The notes under the pieces were generated by a model. The model saw nothing but the letters and a program-made list of their open reading frames with translations. It searched no databases and was not told the origin of the DNA. Shown here piece by piece: positions 21,254-27,358 of a DNA stretch of 27,477 bases. Within the stretch, counting starts at the first letter, position 1. Each line of letters opens with the position of its first letter. The translations under genes were made by a program, and so were the position numbers. The stretch comes from a virus. The stretch is taken from IMG/VR virus record IMGVR_UViG_3300030389_001699, positions 1 through 27,477 of that record; one strand, written 5' to 3'.

Positions 21254-21417
21254 TATTTCTCCTTCTTGGATTTCTTAGATTTAAACACTTTACCAAAATG
21301 CTTACTAGACCATTCCTTCGCTTGATCTTCGGACACTTCAATACAGTCACCTGATTGATATTTATGTCCATCAAAGTAAAAGGTTTGGTTGAACTCGAAT
21401 TTTATTTTTTTATCCAT
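21253..21417 (-). CDS. Small protein, member B of a look-alike pair
   Basis: A 54-residue protein: 'KFEFNQTFYFDGHKYQSGDCIEVSEDQAKEW', then a Lys-rich tail ('FKSKKSKKEK'). It shares 'F.G..Y..GDC...SE..A' and the basic tail with the following gene, so the two probably arose by duplication. The ATG at 21417 has no Shine-Dalgarno; TATAAT (21424-21429) ends only six bases upstream, implying that this operon segment can be read from a leaderless message starting at or near the ATG. It is the first leftward gene after the inserted rightward island. Confidence 0.6.
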   Translation of the reverse strand: MDKKIKFEFNQTFYFDGHKYQSGDCIEVSEDQAKEWSSKHFGKVFKSKKSKKEK

Positions 21418-21520
21418 TATTGAATTATACATAAATTAAAGAATAAGATAATGTAAATAATTGTAAATAATTGTTTACATATACTCATTTTTATGTAAAA
21501 TATAATTATTAACTACTTAT
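21418..21520. promoter_or_regulatory. Divergent promoter region with TGTAAA boxes
   Basis: The word TGTAAA occurs at 21452, 21462 and 21494 on the + strand and inverted (TTTACA) at 21474. ATGTAAA at 21451-21457 and TTTACAT at 21474-21480 form one inverted repeat. The same TTTACAT pairs with ATGTAAA at 21493-21499 as a second. The first two boxes are parts of an exact ten-base tandem repeat (TGTAAATAAT). Rightward, TTTACA at 21474 and TAAAAT at 21496 are a possible -35/-10 pair with a 16-base spacer. Leftward, TATAAT lies at 21424-21429. The boxes overlap the likely promoter, so they are good operator candidates. Confidence 0.55.
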
Positions 21521-21536
21521 AAAGGAGACTAAAATG
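21521..21536 (+). promoter_or_regulatory. Shared leader/ribosome-binding site, copy 3
   Basis: AAAGGAGACTAAAATG matches 4706-4721 exactly. It places the start of the first island gene at 21534 and links this island with the early rightward operon. Confidence 0.75.
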
Positions 21537-21761
21537 AAAAACGAAAGTATCGAAACAAAAGCTCTAAAGAGCTTGAACCGAAAAAATGCTCTCTTAGAGA
21601 GATATAAAACTTTTACAAATAGTGAACTTGCTACTATGCAAGAAGCATTAATGGTAAGTGCGAGTTGTGAAGAAACAGTTACTAATGTAATTGACGAAAT
21701 TGAAGATGTCCTACAAATTAGAGAAGATAGGTCTATGGAACTTGAGGAACAAGGAGAGTAG
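21534..21761 (+). CDS. Island protein A, small acidic coiled coil
   Basis: A 75-residue protein, first gene of a rightward two-gene island inserted among leftward head genes. It is almost entirely helical: 'ALKSLNRKNALLERYKTF' near residues 10-27 and 'ETVTNVIDEIEDVLQIREDRSMELEEQGE' at the end. The motifs 'R.NALL' and '(I).EIE.VL..REDR' recur in the second island gene, so the two are paralogues. No membrane segment, no enzymatic motif. Expression signals match those of the early genes, not the structural operon. A moron or anti-host/regulatory function is plausible; none is demonstrated by sequence. Confidence 0.7.
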   Translation: MKNESIETKALKSLNRKNALLERYKTFTNSELATMQEALMVSASCEETVTNVIDEIEDVLQIREDRSMELEEQGE

Positions 21762-21779
21762 CTTAGTGCTACTCTTTTT
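21755..21779 (+). terminator. Intercistronic hairpin with T-tract, second copy
   Basis: AGAGTAGC (21755-21762) pairs with GCTACTCT (21768-21775) around TTAGT, and T residues follow. The stop codon of the upstream gene lies in the stem. The element and the following 30 bases match 5031-5076 closely. Because another gene starts 20 bases later, it probably attenuates rather than ends transcription. Confidence 0.7.
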
Positions 21780-21780
21780 G

Positions 21781-21799
21781 TTAAGGAGACTAAAATGGA
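21781..21799 (+). promoter_or_regulatory. Shared leader/ribosome-binding site, copy 4
   Basis: TTAAGGAGACTAAAATGGA is identical to 5058-5076 and sets the start of the second island gene at 21795. Confidence 0.75.
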
Positions 21800-21983
21800 A
21801 AGTTTGAATGAAGTTATAGCTAGATTTGAGCGAACAAATGCCCTTTTAAAAAAATGGGAAAAGTATAGCAATTTTTACTTGGTTAAAAAGCAACAGTCTG
21901 AGAAAAACCCAGACATTATCCATGAAATTGAAAATGTCCTACGATTAAGAGAGGACAGACTGGATGGACTTACAGAGAATTAA
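21795..21983 (+). CDS. Island protein B, paralogue of protein A
   Basis: A 62-residue protein that aligns with the gene just upstream: 'RFERTNALLKKWEKYSNF' corresponds to 'LNRKNALLERYKTFTN', and 'IIHEIENVLRLREDRLDGL' corresponds to 'VIDEIEDVLQIREDRSMEL'. The middle is shorter. It is helical, charged and cytosolic by composition. It ends just before the bidirectional terminator at 21985-22013. Tandem duplication inside an independently expressed island suggests either dosage or the formation of a heteromeric coiled coil. Confidence 0.7.
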   Translation: MESLNEVIARFERTNALLKKWEKYSNFYLVKKQQSEKNPDIIHEIENVLRLREDRLDGLTEN

Positions 21984-21984
21984 C

Positions 21985-22013
21985 AAAAAAAGGGCTACCG
22001 AAGTAGCCCTTAA
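21985..22013. terminator. Bidirectional rho-independent terminator
   Basis: AAGGGCTAC (21990-21998) and GTAGCCCTT (22003-22011) form a nine-base stem. Read leftward the loop is TTCG, the most stable tetraloop class, and the stem is followed by seven T residues: a strong terminator after the capsid gene. Read rightward the loop is CGAA and T residues are interrupted (TTAATTT), a weaker terminator for the island. It separates the high-level head operon from the island and from the downstream leftward genes. Confidence 0.85.
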
Positions 22014-22030
22014 TTTAAGACTGACTAATA

Positions 22031-23314
22031 TTAAGTAGTCACAATGTCTTTACATAATGAAAAGGCATTTTCGTCTCTGATTGCGACATCCATATCTTGG
22101 AAGAAAGCAAGTCTTGTTGTTCCTGCTGAACTTCCTGTATATGGATCAACTACTACATCAACACCTGAGTAATATCCAAGCATTAATTGTGAGAAGTCAC
22201 CAAATAGTAGAGCAGATAGGTTTGAACCTGATCCTTTCGACAAGTCGGATGGCACTAATGAAGATGATAAGTAGTCATAACCAAGCATTTGATTGTTTGG
22301 TTCAAGAATAAAATTACCTTCTACACCACTAGACTGTTTTGATGTTGTTCTCAACTTAGCAGTCACTTTTGCATTTCCTATGAAGTGGACACTACCATCA
22401 TTTCTGATTGCATTATCTTCTTCAACTGCTTTTATCAATTCGACAATATTTGCATAAGATATAGCAGCACCATTTGATCCAAGACCTACAACATTGTTAG
22501 ATACTGAGCCAATAAGCCCACTTGGTTCATTTGATCCACCACCTTCAATAGCAACACCATCAATTTTTCTTGCGAAAGATTGAATAATATCGTCTCTGAC
22601 TATCTGTTCAACAGATGGATCAGATTGCATCATTAATTTTCTGCTCAAGTCTATGAAACAAGCTAAAGTCTTTGGAGACATTGTGACTTGTGCATAAGTT
22701 TGACTTGATTCGGAAGGTGCTGAGTTTTCTGCTACAAATGAAGCATTGTTTACTGAAGATGAAAGTTTTGGAATAGCAACATCGCCTTTAAGTCCTTGTA
22801 AGACTCTAGCACCTGCTTGTCCAATAACTAGATTTTCATAAACTGCTTCGATGAACTCATTACCAAGATGATCTGTTCCTTTTAAGAATCCACCACCTGA
22901 GTTTGAGCCAACAGTTAAATCCCTTTTGCCAAAACCAATATTTGTTGGCATATAGAATCCTCTTGCAGCTTTGCCAGTTTGAGCAGCTATTTCATCAGAA
23001 ACTTCTCTTTCAAGTCCTGATAATTTGCCACTTGCACTTTCTCTGATAGCTTTGATAAGAGAATAATCTCTTTTCTCTGCTACATTCATATCGACATCGG
23101 ATGGTAAATCCAATGGCTTATCGTTTGCGATTGCACCTAGAAGTTTACCTCTAAATTGTTCAAGAGTTTCACCATTTGCGATTGACTCATGTGCTAAGTC
23201 TCTCTTGTTGTGTTGAACACCAAGATCAATAATAGCTTTTGATTCTTTAGCAAATTGTTCTCTTAACTCATTAGGATTTACTTCAGGAACATTATTAATT
23301 TCTTTTGTTTCCAT
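22031..23314 (-). CDS. Major capsid protein from an internal start (nested)
   Basis: In-frame ATG at 23314, residue 603 of the long frame, is preceded by AAGGAAAATAAA, a convincing ribosome-binding site. Initiation here would make a 427-residue HK97-fold capsid protein. It consists of a helical delta-like N-terminus ('NPNELREQFAKESKAIIDL...'), the 'KRDYSLIKAIRESASGKLSGLEREVSDEIA' linker, and the capsid body from about residue 140 onward ('GGGFLKGTDHLGNEFIEAV', 'QGLKGDVAIPKLSS', 'FIDLSRKLMMQSDPSVEQIV'). Prohead protease probably removes the delta region. Overlapping genes with shared C-termini are known for lambda C/Nu3. The site is visible; its use is predicted. Confidence 0.6.
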   Translation of the reverse strand: METKEINNVPEVNPNELREQFAKESKAIIDLGVQHNKRDLAHESIANGETLEQFRGKLLGAIANDKPLDLPSDVDMNVAEKRDYSLIKAIRESASGKLSGLEREVSDEIAAQTGKAARGFYMPTNIGFGKRDLTVGSNSGGGFLKGTDHLGNEFIEAVYENLVIGQAGARVLQGLKGDVAIPKLSSSVNNASFVAENSAPSESSQTYAQVTMSPKTLACFIDLSRKLMMQSDPSVEQIVRDDIIQSFARKIDGVAIEGGGSNEPSGLIGSVSNNVVGLGSNGAAISYANIVELIKAVEEDNAIRNDGSVHFIGNAKVTAKLRTTSKQSSGVEGNFILEPNNQMLGYDYLSSSLVPSDLSKGSGSNLSALLFGDFSQLMLGYYSGVDVVVDPYTGSSAGTTRLAFFQDMDVAIRDENAFSLCKDIVTT

Positions 23315-25120
23315 TTTATTTTCCTTATTGTTAATGGGTTTAATTTCAATTTTTGTTTGTGCTTTTTCTATATTTCTTGCGAATCCAACTGACGGACTGG
23401 AATCAGCAGGAATTGAAACTGCACTAACCTCTAAAGGAGACCAAGAATTGACTCTATAGATAGGAACACCCTCTCTTTCTTCATCTTCCTTTTCCATACT
23501 GTTGACTTGATAGCCGACAGATATGTTTTGTCGTATGCCATCTTTCACATCTTGAAAGACCTCGTCAGCCATTCTATTTTTAGAAAAGCGAACTTTAGCT
23601 ACTGTTCTTTTATTTGATTTATCTATTCCAAACTCCTCAACTACTCCTATTTGTTTGGTTGCATCGTGATCTAGTAAAAGTGGACTTCTACCACTTGCCA
23701 TAAATTCCATATCTATTTCTTCTTCGTTATGTCCTAAAACTTCAAAACCAAATCTTCTTTGAACTGGTTTCTCACTTGATACACCAATTACAACTGTTCT
23801 TTTTTCTTCGTTTATTTTCTCTCTATCGAAATCAAAGTTTCTTTTTAAATCTTCTTTGGCATAAAAATCTAATATTTCTGAATGTGATCTATCTTCATCT
23901 TCTTTATAGCCTTTTTCTTCTTCATCGTGATGTGCTTTTTCTTCTTCATCGTGATGTGCTTTTTCTTCTTCTTCTTCATCTTCATGGTAAGGTCTATCTT
24001 CTTCCATTTGTCTTGTTGCAATTTTGCCACCCATACCTTCGTGATTCACACAATAATAATAAAGATCAGGTGTGTCATCATCTACCATGATTTTTATACT
24101 TGCACCTTCTTCACCTGCTTTACCATTTATTTCAACACCTTGTTTATATTCCTCACCTTCGTTATGTGAACCATCTTCTGTTGCTGAGAATCTAAGAGCA
24201 TGAGTTTTATTTGAAGAATCGCTTACATCGAAAATATATTCATTGCCTGAAAGCATAGTAAGACTTGGTGAGTTCTCACCATCTAAATAAAACTTGTTCC
24301 CTTCACCATATTTGTTTTCACCTTCTTTGATGATAACTTTATATTCTATGGTTTCTTGCCTTGTTTCATCATTCATATCAGCTATTCTATCACCATTTTC
24401 TTTAGAAGATAAAGGATGTTCTTTCGGAAGTAGGTCTGTATCAAATTTGTTTTTACTTGGGAATCTCAAATTTCTAAGGGCAAATAGAAAGGCATTTACT
24501 CTCGCATAAGCCCATTGTTCAGGTGATGCCACACTTGGTCTGACCGAAGATGGGTTAGTTTTATATGCACCTATACCTCTTTCAAAGACTGCCAACAACA
24601 TTCTATAAGTGGCTCTTTTTCTTTTATCATCACCATATTCTTCATTGTGATCTTCTACTTTTTTTCTCAATCCCTTTTCAACTGTTTTACTTACTTGCCT
24701 TTCTGCTGATCTATCTTCTTTATCTTCTAAGTATTTGACAGCTTCTAAAATTACATCTTTCATTTTTTGTTCACCTAATGTTCCTATTACAAGCCATTTA
24801 ATCTGAGCCACTACACCTGCAATATTAGATGGTCTTGCTTTTTTATCACCTGACTTAAACTGTCCACCATCTTCAAAATGTCTTGCAGCCCATGATTCTC
24901 TTTCTTTTATCTTTCGTAAAACAGCAGGAGAATCATCACCATCTAATGCTCTTAATAGTAATCTGTAAGAGTTGTTGCCTTCAATGTTTCCACCTGCTTT
25001 CCATATCTTAGGATCATCTTCTTTTATAGAAGCAGCAAAGTTCCTATCAAACAAAGGATAGTTAGAATTTCTTAGTGATATTTTTTTATCATCACCTTTT
25101 TTAGGAAAGTCAGTTGCCAT
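22031..25120 (-). CDS. Head polyprotein: accessory domains, prohead protease and major capsid
   Basis: A 1029-residue protein. Residues about 45-240 hold two helical modules ('RESWAARHF', 'EQWAYARVNAFLFALRNL') that I have seen in virion proteins but cannot name. Residues 258-366 resemble a cupredoxin, with candidate copper ligands His307, Cys357, His360 and Met363 ('YYYCVNHEGMGG'). Residues 371-412 are acidic, His-rich repeats. Residues 425-582 are an HK97-type prohead protease: His485, Ser534 and Glu564 with spacing close to HK97 gp4. From residue 603 comes the HK97-fold capsid protein. Fused protease-capsid genes are known in other phages; the added N-terminal modules are unusual. Expected to be cut by its own protease during maturation. 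Its ATG overlaps the preceding small gene by 11 bases. Confidence 0.85.
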   Translation of the reverse strand: MATDFPKKGDDKKISLRNSNYPLFDRNFAASIKEDDPKIWKAGGNIEGNNSYRLLLRALDGDDSPAVLRKIKERESWAARHFEDGGQFKSGDKKARPSNIAGVVAQIKWLVIGTLGEQKMKDVILEAVKYLEDKEDRSAERQVSKTVEKGLRKKVEDHNEEYGDDKRKRATYRMLLAVFERGIGAYKTNPSSVRPSVASPEQWAYARVNAFLFALRNLRFPSKNKFDTDLLPKEHPLSSKENGDRIADMNDETRQETIEYKVIIKEGENKYGEGNKFYLDGENSPSLTMLSGNEYIFDVSDSSNKTHALRFSATEDGSHNEGEEYKQGVEINGKAGEEGASIKIMVDDDTPDLYYYCVNHEGMGGKIATRQMEEDRPYHEDEEEEEKAHHDEEEKAHHDEEEKGYKEDEDRSHSEILDFYAKEDLKRNFDFDREKINEEKRTVVIGVSSEKPVQRRFGFEVLGHNEEEIDMEFMASGRSPLLLDHDATKQIGVVEEFGIDKSNKRTVAKVRFSKNRMADEVFQDVKDGIRQNISVGYQVNSMEKEDEEREGVPIYRVNSWSPLEVSAVSIPADSSPSVGFARNIEKAQTKIEIKPINNKENKMETKEINNVPEVNPNELREQFAKESKAIIDLGVQHNKRDLAHESIANGETLEQFRGKLLGAIANDKPLDLPSDVDMNVAEKRDYSLIKAIRESASGKLSGLEREVSDEIAAQTGKAARGFYMPTNIGFGKRDLTVGSNSGGGFLKGTDHLGNEFIEAVYENLVIGQAGARVLQGLKGDVAIPKLSSSVNNASFVAENSAPSESSQTYAQVTMSPKTLACFIDLSRKLMMQSDPSVEQIVRDDIIQSFARKIDGVAIEGGGSNEPSGLIGSVSNNVVGLGSNGAAISYANIVELIKAVEEDNAIRNDGSVHFIGNAKVTAKLRTTSKQSSGVEGNFILEPNNQMLGYDYLSSSLVPSDLSKGSGSNLSALLFGDFSQLMLGYYSGVDVVVDPYTGSSAGTTRLAFFQDMDVAIRDENAFSLCKDIVTT
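23911..23958. repeat. 24-bp exact tandem repeat
   Basis: Two identical 24-base units (23911-23934 and 23935-23958), followed by part of a third, lie inside the head polyprotein gene. They encode 'EEEKAHHD' units in the acidic, His-rich linker between the cupredoxin-like domain and the protease. The exact DNA identity shows a recent duplication and suggests the linker length can vary between relatives. Confidence 0.8.
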
Positions 25121-25268
25121 TGTTTACAACATCACCCTCAAAGTTGCATTTTTCTTCTTCGTGCATATCTATTTTTTCCTCTCTAGGATCACCAAATATT
25201 TTAAGCCAGTTTTCGATAAACTCTTTGTCTGATATTTTCTTTGGTCTAATCTTGCTGCCTTTACTCAT
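25110..25268 (-). CDS. Small hypothetical protein between portal and head polyprotein
   Basis: A 52-residue protein from ATG 25268 (an ATG at 25274 is possible). AAAGGTGAAG lies upstream within the end of the portal gene. Sequence: basic start 'MSKGSKIRPKKISDKEF', 'IENWLKIFGDPREE' in the middle, then an acidic tail with one Cys. It overlaps the portal stop and the polyprotein start. A gene here often encodes a small scaffold or head-assembly factor, but no family is recognised. Confidence 0.6.
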   Translation of the reverse strand: MSKGSKIRPKKISDKEFIENWLKIFGDPREEKIDMHEEEKCNFEGDVVNNGN

Positions 25269-26745
25269 CTTCATCTTCACCTTTCTGTATTTCAGCATCG
25301 ACTGGCATCTTCATAGCACCATAAGGTTGATAAGCCATAGCAATATCATATTGTTTAGCAAGTTCTTCTTCTCTTTGATGTTGTTCAAATAGTTCTTCAA
25401 CATCCCTACCATAATTTGACTGAACATCTTGCATAGTGATAACACCTGCATTGAGTCCATCAACATTAGCTTTGACTTCCTTCGTCGGATCAATCCAGCC
25501 CCATGAGCGAGGTATGTATATCATATTGTCAGCAAACTTATTGTATTTATCAGGTGGTAGTAAGAAGTTATCTTTGAAAGACATAGTTTGTAAAAGCCAA
25601 TGTCTAAATACTGGTTCAATAAAGTGTTCAATCATAAACTTCTGTAGTATTCGATAGTTATCTCTTTCTTCTAATGTGCCTTGCCTGATTGATGAATAGT
25701 TTACACCTTCAAGATTGTTAGCAAGTGAGACATAAGATACACCAAGTCCTGATGCTATACCTCTAAGGACTGCTTTCTGAAAAGAGTCAAATGAAGATGT
25801 TGGATGTTGAGGATCGAATGTTTTAAAATCCATGCCTTCAGGCAGTTGTTCAAATGTTCCTGCTTCAGCACTCATAATTGGTGTATAGTCATCTTCTTTA
25901 TCGTCACCAACATAACCATCACCTGCATCAGAAATAAAGAAACCCATTTTACTAGCCCCAATCCTAGCACTAACGAGTTCAGCTTCCAAATAGCCATCGA
26001 GCATTTTCATACCACTTAATGCTGTTGTCATAAATGGTAGCCCTCTAGTTTGTTCAGGTCTTTCTGATTGATAAGCATGAATTATATCTTCTGCTTTGAC
26101 TTCAATATGCTTTCTATTGTATTTACCATGATAGTTATTATGAGGATGTTCTTGGAACAACATATAAGCTATCGGTTTTTTAAATTTATCTAGCTTGACA
26201 CCCATAATGATTTCTTGACCATTATTCAAGTTTTCATTCTTTTCTTCATCAAGATAATCAGCGTCTAAGAATTGTATTCTGTATGGATCAAGTGGGTTGT
26301 TTGTTTTGATATGTCTTACAAGCACTTCACCATCCCTTGCAAGTGTTTCAATGAATAGTTTTTGTGCATCTAAGAAGGACATTTTGCCATCTATTGTGCA
26401 ATTACCCTTCTTACTCCACTTTCTAAACTCTCTTTCTATAATCTGATTGCCGATAAAATCTAAGCTATTGTCCTCATTTCTTGCTTTGGATTGTATTCTG
26501 ATACCATTCTGACCGACAACATTAGTCACTAATAGCTGCAAATATCGTCTTGCATACTGGTTATTTCTTGCTTGATCTCTGCATCTATCTCTTATTTTTC
26601 GTAGATTAAATCTGATATTGCTGTCTGCATTACTAGATGAACCAAAAAAATCAGCAAATAAATTACCTGAATTACTTGCTTTATAGTTTCTTCTTCTTCG
26701 TATTTGCTTTTTTCTGCTTTTAAACAGTCTATCCCATACAGCCAT
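25261..26745 (-). CDS. Portal protein (lambda B-type, Phage_portal_2)
   Basis: A 494-residue portal. It begins with a basic region ('RLFKSRKKQIRRRRNY'), followed by 'NLRKIRDRCRDQARNNQYARRYLQLLVTNVVGQNGIRIQSKA' (residues 48-90), the hallmark 'R.RSR...RNN..A......NVVG.G' motif of the lambda-B portal family. Then come 'FIETLARDGEVLVR' and 'IQFLDADYL', and the conserved 'YSSIRQGTLEERDNYRILQKFMIEHFIEPVFRHWL' near residues 350-385, followed by 'PRSWGWIDPTKEVKA'. Twelve subunits form the channel for DNA entry at one capsid vertex. The C-terminus is acidic (EIQKGEDEDE). It starts at a TAATG overlap with the connector gene. Confidence 0.9.
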   Translation of the reverse strand: MAVWDRLFKSRKKQIRRRRNYKASNSGNLFADFFGSSSNADSNIRFNLRKIRDRCRDQARNNQYARRYLQLLVTNVVGQNGIRIQSKARNEDNSLDFIGNQIIEREFRKWSKKGNCTIDGKMSFLDAQKLFIETLARDGEVLVRHIKTNNPLDPYRIQFLDADYLDEEKNENLNNGQEIIMGVKLDKFKKPIAYMLFQEHPHNNYHGKYNRKHIEVKAEDIIHAYQSERPEQTRGLPFMTTALSGMKMLDGYLEAELVSARIGASKMGFFISDAGDGYVGDDKEDDYTPIMSAEAGTFEQLPEGMDFKTFDPQHPTSSFDSFQKAVLRGIASGLGVSYVSLANNLEGVNYSSIRQGTLEERDNYRILQKFMIEHFIEPVFRHWLLQTMSFKDNFLLPPDKYNKFADNMIYIPRSWGWIDPTKEVKANVDGLNAGVITMQDVQSNYGRDVEELFEQHQREEELAKQYDIAMAYQPYGAMKMPVDAEIQKGEDEDE

Positions 26746-27329
26746 TAGAACCTTACCTTTATAGTGTTGCCTGTATCTTGTTTGTTTTTAATTCTTTTCA
26801 ATTTAAGTTCTTTTAGATACTCTGCTCTGTATCTTGCTCTAAAAGTAAGCAGATCATCAATAGACATTCTTGATAATGACCTTCCTGCAATACTATAACT
26901 CATTTGGTCTTGTGATGCTCTGTTCTCTAAGACAGCTTCAATGCCATCAAGCACTTTCTTAACATGGGTTCTATTGTCAGCACTAGAGTTAGCTAAATTT
27001 ATTTCTAATGTAGTGTGTCCTGTATCAACTGAAAATCTATTGGAATCTGAGGATCTTGTTATATATGCAGTCCAGTTATATTCACCTGCAACATAATCTC
27101 TTGTGGTTGCAGAATTAACTTCAATGACATAATCGGTTGAAGTTTCAGATGCAGTAATAGAAAATTTGTTAGAACCACCACTATCTTCATTGAAGTTATA
27201 TGTCAAAACAAAACTGCTTGGATCATATACTGATGCAAGATCAGGTCGTCTCCATACAAATCTGTCACCAACGATTAGGGTATCAGGTTCTTGTGTCGGA
27301 TAATTAGCTGTCTCGAATAAATTTTCCAT
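26745..27329 (-). CDS. Head-tail connector, gpW-like C-terminus
   Basis: A 194-residue protein directly before the portal gene, the place of lambda W. The first 125 residues are beta-rich ('DTLIVGDRFVWRRPDLASVYDPSSFVLTYNF', 'NKFSITASETSTDYVIEV', 'AGEYNWTAYI'), resembling small immunoglobulin-like virion modules. The C-terminal 60 ('VLDGIEAVLENRASQDQMSYSIAGRSLSRMSIDDLLTFRARYRAEY') match gpW-like connectors with their 'Y.I.GR.L.R....(D)L......' core. The extra N-terminal domain is longer than lambda W. No Shine-Dalgarno is seen upstream of ATG 27329. Joins capsid portal and tail, or contributes to DNA packaging. Confidence 0.75.
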   Translation of the reverse strand: MENLFETANYPTQEPDTLIVGDRFVWRRPDLASVYDPSSFVLTYNFNEDSGGSNKFSITASETSTDYVIEVNSATTRDYVAGEYNWTAYITRSSDSNRFSVDTGHTTLEINLANSSADNRTHVKKVLDGIEAVLENRASQDQMSYSIAGRSLSRMSIDDLLTFRARYRAEYLKELKLKRIKNKQDTGNTIKVRF

Positions 27330-27358
27330 GTGTCAATAGTTTAACTGATATTTTAATC

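Noticed and set aside
21509-21871. 120-codon open frame on the - strand across the island
   Set aside because: It opposes both island genes, which have excellent start signals and are paralogous to each other, so the reverse frame is a shadow.
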